Part shown: positions 40,756 through 51,765 of the stretch, one piece after another
Numbering within the stretch: position 1 is the stretch's first letter
Layout of the letters: each line of letters opens with the position of its first letter
Source of the DNA: Hippopus hippopus
Taxonomy: Eukaryota; Mollusca; Bivalvia; Cardiida; Cardiidae
DNA length: 64,000 nt
Assembly: GCA_946811185.2 (NCBI GenBank)
Contig: OX328102.1
Coordinates: forward strand, 48,709,619 to 48,773,618
Direction: 5' to 3'
Notes under the pieces: model-generated
What the model saw: the letters and a program-made list of their open reading frames with translations, nothing else
Told to the model about the DNA's origin: nothing
The model's database searches: none
Position numbers and translations under genes: made by a program

Positions 40756-41929
40756 CTGAGTGGGCTACATCACCACCCCTGACAAAAATGTGGGCTAGTT
40801 TGTCCTCCTGAAAGAATTTGCATTTTTTATTTTAGCTAGGCTCTCGTCCCTGAGAGGGGTTTAGCATTCAAAATGGCGGCCTTGTGACTGACAGTCTGGT
40901 GAAAAAATTAGCCAGGCTCTCGTCCCTGAGTGGAATTTTTCTGCAAAAAAGGGAAAGGGGGGGGGAGGGGGCCAAAAATGATACATCTTCGAGTGCTCTA
41001 TAGGGATCTGTCAGGCCTGATCACTGAGTTGGACTTAGTTTTTTCACCCTATGAATGATTTTTCTCTCTTTCTAAAAGCCTGATCACTGGGTTGGACTTA
41101 GTTTTTTCTTCGCCTACGTATGATTTTCTCTTTCTAAATGCTTTGACATTGAGTTGGACTTAGTTTTTTCACCCTATGATTGATTTTCTCTCTTTCTAAA
41201 AGTCTGACCATTGAGCTGGACTTAGTTTTTCTACACCTATGTATGATTTTTTCTTTCTAAATGCTTTGACATTGAGTTGAACTTAGATTTTTTTTTTGCA
41301 CTATAAATGATTTTTTCTAAATGTCCGAGCACTGAGTTGTACTTAGTTTTTTCTTCACCTATGTATGATTTTTTCTCTTTCTAATTGCCTGATCACTGAG
41401 ATGGACTTAGTTTTTTACCCTATGGTTGATTTTCTCTCTTTCTAAAAGCCTGACCATTGAGTTGGACTTAGACTTTTTTTTTTGCACTATAAATGATTTT
41501 TTCTAAATGTCTGAGCACTGAGTTGTACTTAGTTTTTTCTTCACCTATGTATGATTTTTTTCTCTTTCTAATTGCCTGACCATTGAGTTGGACTTAGACT
41601 TTTTTCTGCATCTCTATGAATGATTTCTCTTTTCTAAAAGGAAATTTATCCTATATCACTGAGTTGGTCTTAGCTTTTTTCCCCTATGAATGATTTTCTC
41701 TCTTTCTAAAAGGTTGACCATTGAGTTGGACTTAGTCTTTTTTCTGCAATTATGAATGATTTTTTCTTTCTAAAAGACTGAGCACTGGGTTGGACTTAGT
41801 CTTTTTCTGAGTTTTTTTTACTCTTTGCAGTATAACTCTCTGGAGTATAACTCTTTTGGAGTGCATCTCTTCTAAAAGAAGTTTGACAATTTGAAGAAAA
41901 TGACATTTTTGAAGAAAGATAGAACTTTC

Positions 41930-42460
41930 GTGGTAGATGGTTAGTCCTGAAAAGGACTGTTGGGTTAGCTCTGAAAAGAGCTGTGACAATTTGAAGAAAT
42001 GACAACTTGAAGATAGAACTTTCGTCTGATAGCTTGAAGGTAGAACTTTCGTCTGACATCTTGAAGATAGAACTTTCGTGGTAGATGGTTAGTCCTGAAA
42101 AGGACTGTTGGGTTAGCTCTGAAAAGAGCTGTGACAATTTGAAGAAATGACAACTTGAAGATAGAACTTTCGTCTGATAGCTTGAAGGTAGAACTTTCGT
42201 CTGACATCTTGAAGATAGAACTTTCGTGGTAGATGGTTAGCCCTGAAAAGGACTGTTGGGTTAGCTCTGAAAAGAGCTGTGACAATTTGAAGAAATGACA
42301 ACTTGAAGATAGAACTTTCGTCTGATAGCTTGAAGGTAGAACTTTCGTCTGACAATTTGAAGAAATGACAATTTGAAGAAAAGATAGAACTTACGTCTGA
42401 CAATTTGAAGAAAGGTAGAACTTTCGTGGTAGATGGTTAGCCCTGAAAAGGGCTGTTGGG
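41930..42460 (-). repeat. Array of histone-like stem-loops, element 2 left arm
   Basis: Stems lie at 41943-41958, 41967-41982, 42091-42106, 42115-42130, 42239-42254 (one mismatch), 42263-42278 and 42439-42454, all with TTTC loops on the minus strand. Confidence 0.86.
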
Positions 42461-42498
42461 GTGTCCCTAAAAGGGACCTGGTTTTGGAGGTTGTGTTT

Positions 42499-42735
42499 TT
42501 AAGCACAACCTCCAACCTTCCTGCACGCCGGACAGATACTCGCAGCCCGCTTCCTTATCCTTTTTAGTTGCTGCTCGTCCAAGTTGTATTGAAGTGAGAA
42601 CGGTGGCTCGTTGTCACTATCCCAGCACTCGGTCTGGGGCACGACGAACTCCTTCTTTTTTCCGTGCATCTTCTTTTCTTTTGACGATAGCTGGGCAAGC
42701 TCCTAGAAATCCATATCTCGAAGTGCGCATTCCAT
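42499..42735 (-). pseudogene. Broken left-arm gene A of element 2
   Basis: Same length class and C-terminus (CPACRKVGGCA) as 34570-34806, with a MECALRDM start like the right-arm genes. The eleventh codon is a TAG stop where the relatives have Ser, while the rest of the frame stays open. A product from a downstream Met is conceivable. The stop-codon hairpin and the stem-loop at 42439-42454 are both kept. Confidence 0.75.
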
Positions 42736-43010
42736 TATGGCTGCAAGTCGAAGAGAATGAATGATGTGCGGGAAAATAACGCTGGGTTTTATAGCTTTAC
42801 AGGGGGATTGAACTAGTTGACCCATGACGTCATTTTCTCCTATGTTTTTCCCGCGTCGGCGTTTCATGCTGTTTTGGCTCCAAATTAATGTTATCCAATC
42901 AGATTCACCGTTGTTTTTCTAATACTAAATGTTTTATTGTTGACCAATCCGTGGTTTTGTTACATTTTCTTGTTCGGGTTAGAAAAAACTAGAGTTTAAC
43001 TAACCTATGA
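42736..43010 (-). promoter_or_regulatory. E2F/CRE promoter, element 2 left gene A
   Basis: TGACGTCA at 42825-42832, TTTCCCGC shortly beyond, TATA near 42789 and GCGGGAAAA near 42768. The order is kept although the gene has a premature stop. Confidence 0.7.
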
Positions 43011-43110
43011 CTTTTTGATTATGAGTCTTCTGACAAAATGAAAAGAAAGATGTTTATTTAAGTTAGCTAGCCCTGAAAAGGGTTGCTTTTTTTGTGCAGA
43101 ATGCACTTTT

Positions 43111-43250
43111 TTATCCCCCTCTCTTTCTTTTGAATGATTCCATTTTATCTAGCATTTGCATCAGATGCTCAATTTCATGTCTGATATATCTGAAACGTTC
43201 TCTTTCTTCTAACCAGAAGAGCAATGAAGAAAAAATGTTAATCCAAACAT
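43111..43250 (-). pseudogene. Broken 46-aa microprotein gene of element 2
   Basis: Aligns with 23168-23308 but lacks one nucleotide in the hydrophobic segment. The frame shifts after about eight residues and ends shortly after. Upstream TATA and downstream sequence are kept. Confidence 0.55.
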
Positions 43251-43339
43251 TGTGCGATACTGGTTCAGGTTTTATGAAAAGTTAATGGTAAATGAGAAAA
43301 ATAATCAAGAGTTTAGTGTTTTATATGTGTAATGGATCA

Positions 43340-43810
43340 CTTTTTAGTTTTTTTCATCCTATGAATGATTTTTTCTCTCTAAATGGAATTTGTCCCTATA
43401 TCACTGAGTTGAACTTAGATTTTTTTTTTGCACTATAAATGATTTTTTCTAAATGTCTGCCTGTTGAGTTGGACTTAGTTATTTCTTCACCTATGTATGA
43501 TTTTTTCTTTCTAAATGTCTGAACACTGAGTTAAACTTAGTTTTTTTGCATCTCTATGAATGATTTGTCCCTATATCGCTGAATTTGACTTAGCTTTTTA
43601 TTCTATGAATGAATTCTCTTTTCTATTTAGCTAATCATTGAGTTGAACTTAGTCTTTTTTCTGCAATTATGAATGATTTTTTCTCTAAAAGACTGAGCAC
43701 TGGGTTGGACTTAGCTTTTTTCATTCTATGAATGAATTCTCTTTTCTATTTGACTAATCATTGAGTTGCCCTTAGTCTTTTTTCTGAGTTTTTTACTCTT
43801 TGGAGTGTGA
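43340..43810. repeat. Inner 60-bp tandem array, element 2
   Basis: Counterpart of 23390-23880 with altered unit order. Confidence 0.8.
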
Positions 43811-43896
43811 CTCTCTGGAGTGTAAGTCTTTGGAGTGTAACTCTTCTAAAAGAAATGACAATTTGAAGAAAGATAGAACTTTCGTGGTAGATGGTT

Positions 43897-43912
43897 AGCC
43901 CTGAAAAGGGCT
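43897..43912 (-). terminator. Histone-like 3' stem-loop after 104-aa gene (element 2)
   Basis: Identical to the element 1 signal and at the same distance (31 nt) from the stop. Confidence 0.75.
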
Positions 43913-43943
43913 GTTTTGAGAAGAGCTGATTTTTTGAAAATGT

Positions 43944-44258
43944 TTATTCAGTATCAGCATCAGTCGATTCGCTGTCTGACTCACTCCTTTCAGCGGCGAT
44001 TTGCGCGCGGAAAAGACGGGTCACCTGCTCAGTTTTTGAAATAACATACTGAAAATACATCTCAAGCATGCCCTCAATAATGAGTTCCTTCATCCGAAGG
44101 TTATAACAGAACACCCTGTTATTAGCAAGCTCAGCCCTCTCGTATCGTCTTCTCACTCCAGCTAAGCGTTGTTTAAGTAAGACGATTTGCCTCCTTGCTC
44201 TTATTAACTTTCGCTCAGCATCCATCCAAGTACCAAGAAGTGGTGATATCGTAGCCAT
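43944..44258 (-). CDS. 104-aa basic/coiled-coil protein (gene C, element 2)
   Basis: Open and nearly identical to 23996-24310. The differences cluster at residues 2-14 (ATISPLLGTWMDAE here), with one Ala/Thr change near the acidic tail. CRE TGACGTCA is at 44333-44340, with TATA in between. The stem-loop at 43897-43912 follows 31 nt after the stop. Confidence 0.75.
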   Translation of the reverse strand: MATISPLLGTWMDAERKLIRARRQIVLLKQRLAGVRRRYERAELANNRVFCYNLRMKELIIEGMLEMYFQYVISKTEQVTRLFRAQIAAERSESDSESTDADTE

Positions 44259-44525
44259 TGTGAAAATGAAATGTATGGAAAATAAATCGCCGAGATTTAT
44301 AGCTTTTCAGACGGATTGAACTAGTTGACCCATGACGTCATTTTCTCCTATGTTTTTTCCCGCGTCGGCGTTTCATGCTGTTTTGGCTCCAAATTAATGT
44401 TATCCAATCAGATTCACCGTTGTTTTTCTAATACTAAATGTTTTATTGTTGGCCAATCCGTGGGTTTGTTACATTTTCTTGTTCGGGTTAGAAAAAAACT
44501 AGAGTTTAACTAACCTATGACTTTT
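44259..44525 (-). promoter_or_regulatory. E2F/CRE promoter, element 2 104-aa gene
   Basis: TGACGTCA at 44333-44340, E2F-like TTTCCCGC about 15 bp beyond, TATA near 44298, and GGCCAATCC near 44452. Confidence 0.7.
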
Positions 44526-44611
44526 TTTTGATTGTGAATCTTTTGAGTTTTTTGACAATTTTGAGTTTTTTGACAATTTGAAGAAAGATAGAACTTTCGT
44601 GGTAGATGGGT

Positions 44612-44627
44612 AGCCCTGAAAAGGGCT
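44612..44627 (-). terminator. Histone-like 3' stem-loop after 88-aa gene (element 2)
   Basis: Perfect stem, TTTC loop, ACCCA flank, GAAAG downstream. Confidence 0.76.
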
Positions 44628-44663
44628 GTTTTGTTTTTTTGGAGGCTATGTTTTTTCCCACTT

Positions 44664-44930
44664 CTAATGGCAGCACCCGAAATTCGCTTGGCAAATGGGG
44701 CATGCTGTAATCTTCCTCCCGAACTCGATATCAACCAAAATGATATCCGGTGTTGTCTTTAATAATAGCTGAACTAATCTTTCGCCGAGATCTTTGTATG
44801 GTTGTGTTATACGTCGCAGTTGGTTTTGTTCCTCCTCTCCTACGAGATGGGTGGTTAGTTGCAATAACTGTTGTCCGGCATTTAGATACTCTTGGAGAGC
44901 CTCACGTAGTTGATGATTTACCTCCTCCAT
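44664..44930 (-). CDS. 88-aa helical CPxC protein (gene D, element 2 left)
   Basis: The ATG is at 44930 and the frame is open, with the same protein sequence as the element 1 copies from the MEEVNHQ start. The stem-loop at 44612-44627 follows 36 nt after the stop with an ACCCA flank. The right-arm partner in this element is broken. Confidence 0.8.
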   Translation of the reverse strand: MEEVNHQLREALQEYLNAGQQLLQLTTHLVGEEEQNQLRRITQPYKDLGERLVQLLLKTTPDIILVDIEFGRKITACPICQANFGCCH

Positions 44931-45249
44931 ATTGATATTGCTTCCGAATATTGACACTGCTTTCGAAGTGATCGTTAGCTGAGAATCAAGAAATGGTGAT
45001 TGTATGAAAATAACGCGGGGTTTTATACGTTTAAGGAGGATTGAAATTTTTTAAAGAGCTCGGACCTGGCAGAAAGCACATACATTTTTTTCCATGCTAC
45101 GTTTCATGCTAATATAGCAAAAAAAGTTATGAGACGTTGTATGGAAAAATGTAGACAGAACAAGTCTTTGGGGAAAAACAGAATGAAGAACTCTATTGTT
45201 TTTGAACTTTTATTTATTGAACTTTTATTTACTGAACAGAACTAAACGT

Positions 45250-45490
45250 TGAAACATTTTTTACAATGTATCATAAAAAAATTTCTTGACAATGAAAAAA
45301 TTTCTTGACAATGAAAAAAATCACAAGGAAACATTTTTACAATACAGCATAAAAACATTTTCTTAACAATGAAAAAAATCACACTGAAATATTTTTTCAC
45401 AATGAATTATTCACAATGAATTAATCGCAATGAAAAATCACAATGAAATATTTTTTCGCAATGAATTATTTACAATGAATTAATCGCAAA
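45250..45490. repeat. A/T-rich tandem repeat, element 2 left
   Basis: Shorter, diverged version of the element 1 array. Confidence 0.8.
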
Positions 45491-45509
45491 ACAGTATATA
45501 ACAAATTTT

Positions 45510-46166
45510 TTATAATGCAAATTCGCAAATACCACGAGTTTCACATTTGTTTTCATATTCCGTAATGTCTTTATGGAATTGGTCATACCCCAAAAACATT
45601 GTATACTCACTGTCCATATCGTCGAAATCTCGTAGTCCTATGAATGGAGCAACATGTCTATAAGCGTCTTTTGTTGAAAGAGCTGAATATACCACTTCTT
45701 CTGTAACATCTCTATCAAATAGAATATACCCTACCATGGTTTCCTTTGATTCTCCGTAGGAATCATGAACAGATCCTTTTTTGTACCGTAAGTAAAAGTC
45801 AAATAGAACTGATTTCATTTTCAGAACGTTAAGAAAACTTTCTTCTGTTCTTCCTATGATAAAAAATGTCCATCGACTTGTGGATCGAAACAGCTTACTA
45901 ATAACATTGTCTTTCATACAGCTATCTGCTAAATAAGTCTTGAGAACGAGATCCAACCCCGAATCGTCCACCATCGTTGCAATAAAGTTGATTATACCAT
46001 ACACTTTGTATGACTTTTCTCCTTTTGCAACCCACTTAAACAATTTTCCGATCCAAATTTTCACACAGAAAAATTTAATGTTAAGCTGTGTTCGTTCATC
46101 AAGCGTATGCTGTCGAACAAATTCTCCATAAATTTTTTCACGTAGTTCTATTGGTAACGGCAACAT
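45510..46166 (-). CDS. 218-aa core protein (element 2)
   Basis: Full-length homologue of 25716-26372 with scattered substitutions, including IGKLFKW for IKKMFKW and SKETMVG for TMESMSG. The TATA box in the last polymerase codons is retained although a neighbouring codon changed (Gly to Ser), so the promoter bases survived a coding change. Function unknown. Confidence 0.8.
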   Translation of the reverse strand: MLPLPIELREKIYGEFVRQHTLDERTQLNIKFFCVKIWIGKLFKWVAKGEKSYKVYGIINFIATMVDDSGLDLVLKTYLADSCMKDNVISKLFRSTSRWTFFIIGRTEESFLNVLKMKSVLFDFYLRYKKGSVHDSYGESKETMVGYILFDRDVTEEVVYSALSTKDAYRHVAPFIGLRDFDDMDSEYTMFLGYDQFHKDITEYENKCETRGICEFAL

Positions 46167-46242
46167 GATTGTTTTTGACCAACAGTTAATATTTTTTCTC
46201 GACTTACTTTGACTGATTTTTACACAACAATGTGATATGAAA

Positions 46243-49200
46243 TTATTTTCTCAAACTTTTATAACTATAGGGTACAGTGTCAGTACCATTTACAATAACT
46301 CTCTTGGTGTATACAGAGCGAAATGTTTTTGTTTGTGGTTCACTGGTAACCGTTCTATCTCTGTGTCTTTTAATTCTACAATCATACTGAATTTTGATTT
46401 CTATTGTGCGATCTAAAGCACATTTCGAATATGTATCGAAATTCACCACCTGTTTTGTATTGTAATCCAGAGTAATCCCCTGTACTTTATATTTGCTTAT
46501 CTCTTTTCCATCTTTTGTTTTCATTTTGTAAGCATAATTCTTAGGCCCAAGCCCTCTGAATTGAGTAATTTTACAATCAGGTTCTTCATCAGTCCATTTT
46601 CCTAGTCGGCTGTTAATAATAGAAGGATTCCATAATTCAGGGTCGTGAATGTACATACAACTATCTGTATCGAAATACAGAACTCTATCTTTTAACTTTT
46701 CAAGAACGCTGTACAATTCCAACCTTGCATAAGCTGTTACGTAAGATCCTACTACCACATTGGCTGTAGCGTGGGTGTCAATATGTTCCAACTTTGATTC
46801 ATAGTTAACCAAGATGAATGAACAGTTCTCATCAAAGATTTCTACATGCTTTACAATGAAATTGGGATTGGTGACTAATTCAAAATATTTAGACGGATCA
46901 CTGATGTATTCCGTCTGGGTCATTTTTTCACGCTGAGCTAATTTTCCCCAAAGGCAGTTCAACATAATCTTAGCAAATGATCTTCTCCCAGGATTTCTTT
47001 GAATACAACTTGGATCAAGACGAACACCTTCCGCCTTCTCATATTCACAAACGAACTGATCTTTTTCTGAGTCTGATTGACACCAATCTGGATAACCACT
47101 GGCTTCTTGCTTAATTTTCAAGAAATTGTCCACATAATGTTTAAAGAACTGATCTGACACAGAATTGAAATGCCAAATTTCATACACTTGCAATAATCGA
47201 TAACCGCAGTCAAGAGCCTTGAATAATTCAAAAGTAACCCAAGTTCCGACCAAAGCCCTCTCTTCTTTACCATGTCTACAAATGTTTGAGCTTTCTTCTG
47301 CACATTTCATACAGAGTGGAAACATCATTTTGTTGTTACAGTGAACTGGGAGAACGGGGTGAAACAAATCAGTTGGAGGTAAAACTTTACACTTGATTAA
47401 TCCCTCATATTGGCGAATATTGTTCATATCAATATTCTCAGCAGACAAAATTTTTGGCTGACCTGAAGGGTAGGATTTGTGTTTACAAACATAAGGGTAT
47501 AGAGAACAGATATCGATGTACTTGATTTCCTTTTTGGTTTTTTCATCAACATCATATCCAATTTTTATTGCATTACATCTTCCCCCGGACAAACCATCCC
47601 TCGGATCGATAGGGTCCCAATGTGGATATAACTTTTCAATGAGTTTTTTGTACTCTTTATCCTTCATCTTAGCATCAAATTCGTGTTCCCAAATGTACAC
47701 TACATTATATCCCATTTCTTCGATATCTGCTATACGTTCAAAAGTACGTTCGTACAATTCAGACATAGGTTTTCCATTAATAGGATTGATCTGTTTTCGA
47801 TCTGTATAGCATACAGGACAACCATGAAACAAATCCCCAAGAAATTCATAAACAGTGTTTGATTGATGGTGAAAACCATCTACACTATATTTCCCGATTT
47901 GAGCTTCACCACCATTTTTTGCATGCTGAATATTAATACCTTTTTCCTGAGCAACGCTTTGAACCCATCGTATCGCTTTCATAGAAAAGCGACGTCTGGA
48001 TGAGTCTTTACTTGAAATGATAGCTATTTGATTTTCTGGTAAATATTTGCTTCGCCACACCTTGTTACAGGCATCAGCGATGGTAATCGCCTCTAAAAAT
48101 GGACAAATACCACCCTGTTCGATAAACAGCTTTCTGAATTCAGCACACCCTCGTCTGAGGATATCAACATCTGACCTACAGTACATTTCCATCTCCTTCT
48201 GAAAATTGAATTCCTCACCATTTCGAACTTTGTCATTATACCAAACTATGAATTTTGACCTAGCCTCTTCAGACATTGAGTCGGGTTTGTAATAAGACAT
48301 ATCCAAGTAGGGTCCGATGTAACTCCAAAATTCATCTGTATTCGCCCAGTGAGGAAAGTAACCTTTTTTCATTTCTTGAAGGCCAAAGGTGGGTGGAAAT
48401 TTTGCCAAACCAAAATTCATGAAATTGAAAGAATCGATCAGACGTACACCATTCAGTTCTAACTTCATAATATTGTTTCCATTCATGATCAATTTTGGAA
48501 GTTTTAACCCAACTTTGACAATATAGCCAAGAATGAACTGACCGTCATAACCTTTGAAATTATGGGCAATAGCCGTGACTCCTTTATGATGTTTTGAAAA
48601 GAGCCACTTGCAAAATTGACTCAAAGTTTCTTCACCTTGAAAAATAACTTCCCTACCCTCTTCAAATTCACTGCATGTAGAACAATGAAAATCAAGTGAT
48701 TTATCGATACATACATCACACGCTCTGTGTGCGATACAATAATTCGGGGTGTGTACGCCTGTGTCTTGTTTGCATTCAAAATCAAAGAAAATAAACTGTG
48801 GTTTTTTGACTACAGAAGAACTCGTCTCGTCATCGCTGTCATGGTTCAACTTACTTTGGTAAGGTTGAATATAGCATTGATGAGAAAAGTTAACAATTCT
48901 CTTACAGATATGACATCTTTTCTTTCCATTGCAAACATGATTTTTCTTTCTGACATGATATTGTGCACCGCATTTCGAGCAGAGTTTCACTAATTCACAA
49001 ATGGATTTCTTTTCTTTACCTTTTACAGTTCTGTGATTTTCAAAGCATTCAGCACTAAAAAATCGTCTACTGCAAACACTGCAAACATATTCTTTTGATT
49101 CTGATGGACATTTTCCTTCGCGATAACAACCTTTGCAGATATTTGAACAAGCATGACTTTCCCGGTGAGAGTAACCCACATCACAGAACTCACAATAATA

Positions 49201-50232
49201 TCCACAGCTAAGAAAACCTTTGATAGATTTGATGTAGTCATAATGGTTTTGATGAAAGTACAAATGTATGATCTTACTATTGGCTTTCACTTCTGGATGT
49301 TTAAATATTTTTTCCACTTTTGAATGCTGTTGGTGAACTTTAATGACATATCCTTTTTCATACAAGATTGTTTGAATTTTTTTGTATTCATCAATTCCTA
49401 CAGACTGTGTTGGTGAAACTCCAGCTTCATGTAGCAATTTCTCAGCTTCAGTCTTTTGAAGGAGGCATTTTGAATGACAAATACGATTCCATTTTCTATT
49501 CCATACTTCGGTGTTTTCACGTTCACTGTAGCAAATTCCCACAACAACAGCTCTTGCAAAACATAGTTGGTCATGATTGCCAATTTGAATAATAGATTGC
49601 TTCTTCTGGGCAAAAAACTTTGAATCTAATTCTGACGATCTATATTTTGGTTTTCCGTTACCACTTGGTGGTATTGTATGTGTAATGTCAAATGTCATGA
49701 ATCCATCGTTCAAGACGAAATCTGTATTCGATTGTAAAACTCGTTCAATTTCATTCAGCATAGTTTCACCTTGTAACTGGTCTACAGCTAAAAAAGGAAT
49801 ATGGATTCCTATTTCCAACGAAGGATGATTGATGGTAATTCTAATCATGTCCGTAGGGTTAGCATCTAACTTTCGAATGATTTCACGGGTGACATCGTCA
49901 AATAATCCAAGGAGTCTCTGAGGTGTTAATTCTTCAAATTTCTTAAAACTCAGCATCAGCACATGTGATTCTGTTTTAAATTTTCTTGACTTCTTATTAT
50001 CCTTTTCTGTCAAATCATATAGACTTTTCATGTCTAAGTTAGAGTTGATACTTTCATCGTCGCTGTCATTTTCTTCTTTCAACGGTTTAGTTTTTTTCTT
50101 TTTTATTGGTGGAAACACCTCATCGTCACTTTCTTCTTTCAATGGTCTAGTTTTTTTCTTTTTTGTTGGTGGAAACACCTCATCGTCACTTTCACTGTCT
50201 GAATAGGTTATTATTCTTTTTCTTTTACCCAT
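46243..50232 (-). CDS. polB: Family-B DNA polymerase, probably protein-primed, 1329 aa
   Basis: Replicates the element's DNA. Residues 1-60 are acidic/basic repeats (ESDDEVFPPTKKKKT) with nuclear-signal character. Residues of about 343-454 form a Cys/His-rich block with many CxxC pairs. Then come exonuclease motif I (FFDFEC, about 481), motif II (AHNFKGYDGQF, about 553) and motif III (YCRSDVDIL, about 683). The polymerase motifs are A (DICSLYPYV, about 906), B (KIMLNCLWGK, about 1088), C (YFDTDSC, about 1185) and a KxY-like site (PKNYAYK, about 1226). All catalytic Asp residues expected for proofreading and synthesis are present. This is the DNA_pol_B_2 type of Polintons, adintoviruses and linear plasmids. 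The N-terminal region could contain the priming protein, which is inference. The start MGKRKRI is chosen because the TATA box at 50287-50294 places transcription downstream of the ATG at 50349. Confidence 0.93.
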   Translation of the reverse strand: MGKRKRIITYSDSESDDEVFPPTKKKKTRPLKEESDDEVFPPIKKKKTKPLKEENDSDDESINSNLDMKSLYDLTEKDNKKSRKFKTESHVLMLSFKKFEELTPQRLLGLFDDVTREIIRKLDANPTDMIRITINHPSLEIGIHIPFLAVDQLQGETMLNEIERVLQSNTDFVLNDGFMTFDITHTIPPSGNGKPKYRSSELDSKFFAQKKQSIIQIGNHDQLCFARAVVVGICYSERENTEVWNRKWNRICHSKCLLQKTEAEKLLHEAGVSPTQSVGIDEYKKIQTILYEKGYVIKVHQQHSKVEKIFKHPEVKANSKIIHLYFHQNHYDYIKSIKGFLSCGYYCEFCDVGYSHRESHACSNICKGCYREGKCPSESKEYVCSVCSRRFFSAECFENHRTVKGKEKKSICELVKLCSKCGAQYHVRKKNHVCNGKKRCHICKRIVNFSHQCYIQPYQSKLNHDSDDETSSSVVKKPQFIFFDFECKQDTGVHTPNYCIAHRACDVCIDKSLDFHCSTCSEFEEGREVIFQGEETLSQFCKWLFSKHHKGVTAIAHNFKGYDGQFILGYIVKVGLKLPKLIMNGNNIMKLELNGVRLIDSFNFMNFGLAKFPPTFGLQEMKKGYFPHWANTDEFWSYIGPYLDMSYYKPDSMSEEARSKFIVWYNDKVRNGEEFNFQKEMEMYCRSDVDILRRGCAEFRKLFIEQGGICPFLEAITIADACNKVWRSKYLPENQIAIISSKDSSRRRFSMKAIRWVQSVAQEKGINIQHAKNGGEAQIGKYSVDGFHHQSNTVYEFLGDLFHGCPVCYTDRKQINPINGKPMSELYERTFERIADIEEMGYNVVYIWEHEFDAKMKDKEYKKLIEKLYPHWDPIDPRDGLSGGRCNAIKIGYDVDEKTKKEIKYIDICSLYPYVCKHKSYPSGQPKILSAENIDMNNIRQYEGLIKCKVLPPTDLFHPVLPVHCNNKMMFPLCMKCAEESSNICRHGKEERALVGTWVTFELFKALDCGYRLLQVYEIWHFNSVSDQFFKHYVDNFLKIKQEASGYPDWCQSDSEKDQFVCEYEKAEGVRLDPSCIQRNPGRRSFAKIMLNCLWGKLAQREKMTQTEYISDPSKYFELVTNPNFIVKHVEIFDENCSFILVNYESKLEHIDTHATANVVVGSYVTAYARLELYSVLEKLKDRVLYFDTDSCMYIHDPELWNPSIINSRLGKWTDEEPDCKITQFRGLGPKNYAYKMKTKDGKEISKYKVQGITLDYNTKQVVNFDTYSKCALDRTIEIKIQYDCRIKRHRDRTVTSEPQTKTFRSVYTKRVIVNGTDTVPYSYKSLRK

Positions 50233-50388
50233 CGTTTTAGCTCTGAGTGAAAAGACAATAATGCAGAAGTGAGAAAAAACTAACAATTTATATACCCTCT
50301 CCGTTGTAACAGTGTATAAATAAGGCGTTAGCTGTGAAAATCTATTCATTCTCCTACTCGATCTCAGACAGTACAGCTGATAAAAAAT
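50233..50388. promoter_or_regulatory. Divergent polB / zinc-knuckle promoter, element 2
   Basis: Same layout with TATATAAA (minus) at 50287-50294 and TATAAATA (plus) at 50315-50322. Confidence 0.8.
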
Positions 50389-51254
50389 ATGAGTGAGTTA
50401 AAGCTGCAAAATACATCACCACTTAGAAAGAGGGTGTATCTGTATGTTAATTCATACACCCACGATTATGAGATCAGCAATATACCATCAAAGTATGATG
50501 TTAAACATATCGGAAACTATGTGGGATCATTTTTATCCCAGCAACATTTAGAAGAAAAAGATGTTTACCGTACTACCAGCTACAGAGTTTTGGATCAAGC
50601 GATGATTGACAAACGATATGGTGCGAATGGTGTGAGAACAAATATTTGTTTCACATGCAACGAAGCAGGACATTGGGCCAAAGAATGTCCAGAAAAAGAA
50701 AATCAGCTAGGAACAATTGTTTTTGTCTACGTGAATCCACACAGTCACGACATTGAGATTTTACCATCGTTTTACAAAGTTGATGGTCTCAAAGATATAA
50801 AATTCGTCGGTACACTAAATTCATTCTGTAGTGAAAATACATGGAAAAAAGTTCACCACAAGCTACATCCTCATCGGATGAAACTCAGATCGTAGACATG
50901 CAGAGCGACACAGCGGATAACAGCGATTCAGAAATCTGCAAAATAACAGATGATTTAGAGACATAACGAAAAAATCTAAGAAATCAACAAACTTTGGATC
51001 TAAGAAAACAACAAACTTTGGATCTAAAAAACGAATTTTCTGCAGAACCGGGTTGCTCGTACGGAAAGGAAAAACAGCAAAACATCGAAAAGAAGAAAAA
51101 ACGAGTAACAAAGAACTATTTCTTTTACAAATCAACAAAACATGAGGACAAAATCTGTCCAGATGTGGAATTAAAAAACAACGATAGGAAAAGAAAACGT
51201 AAAACCAAATATGAATCTGACATCTCAAAGAAAAAGAAAAAACATACTGAGTGA
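50389..51254 (+). pseudogene. Broken CCHC zinc-knuckle gene of element 2
   Basis: Matches 30707-31552. The first half, including both flanking domains and the knuckle CFTCNEAGHWAKEC, is open. One A is missing from the run at 50845-50850, which shifts the frame so that reading ends at 50895. A further in-register stop (TAA at 50964-50966) and a small duplication near 51000 follow. A shortened 168-aa product with the knuckle could still be made. Confidence 0.85.
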
Positions 51255-51509
51255 AAAAAGATTTCAATACAATATTGAATATAAACAAAAAAAGACTAAC
51301 TTGATTTTTTCATTCATTTTTTGTCTTTACAGTTCATTCATTTTTTGTCTTTACAGTTCATGATTTGATTTTTTTCATTGTACATAAGTTCTTTTTGAAA
51401 TAAAAAATATAAAATATTTACTTCTTACTTTTGACTTTTTTCTAGTTATGACTGTAAGTCTTTTTACTTTTGACAATTTGAGAAGAAAGATCTTTCGTGC
51501 TAAATGGTT

Positions 51510-51525
51510 AGCCCTGAAAAGGGCT
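51510..51525 (-). terminator. Histone-like 3' stem-loop after 68-aa gene (element 2)
   Basis: Perfect stem and loop. Downstream GCACGAAAGATC, as in element 1 with one change. Confidence 0.76.
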
Positions 51526-51558
51526 TTTTTTTGAAGGATCTCACATTGACATCCAGCT

Positions 51559-51765
51559 CTACGATTCTTCCGCCCGATCCACTGGGATGATTTCACATCC
51601 ACAGTGTTCGCAGGAAATCGTCGAACCTTCATCATCATCGTAAAATCCTTCATCTGTATCTGGACAGTTATGCTTCTGGCCAAGATACTCGAGTATGGAA
51701 AAACATATCCCACACTCTATCAGACATCTGTTTGTACAGTGAGGGCATACAAGAATTCGAACCAT
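51559..51765 (-). CDS. 68-aa Cys-rich protein (element 2)
   Basis: Open frame, near-identical to 31855-32061, with all Cys in the CPHC, CGIC and CEHCGC clusters kept except one (CCEHC to SCEHC). AP-1 (51835-51841) and CRE (51842-51849) sites abut upstream. The stem-loop at 51510-51525 is 33 nt past the stop. Confidence 0.78.
   Translation of the reverse strand: MVRILVCPHCTNRCLIECGICFSILEYLGQKHNCPDTDEGFYDDDEGSTISCEHCGCEIIPVDRAEES

Larger units (their letters stand above)
40692..45565. repeat. Left inverted arm of element 2
   Basis: Same order as the left arm of element 1, but with a longer 60-65 bp tandem array (about 41000-41830). The arm carries a broken 78-aa gene, a broken 46-aa gene, an intact 104-aa gene and an intact 88-aa gene, all reading toward the tip. 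The inner edge is approximate. Confidence 0.85.
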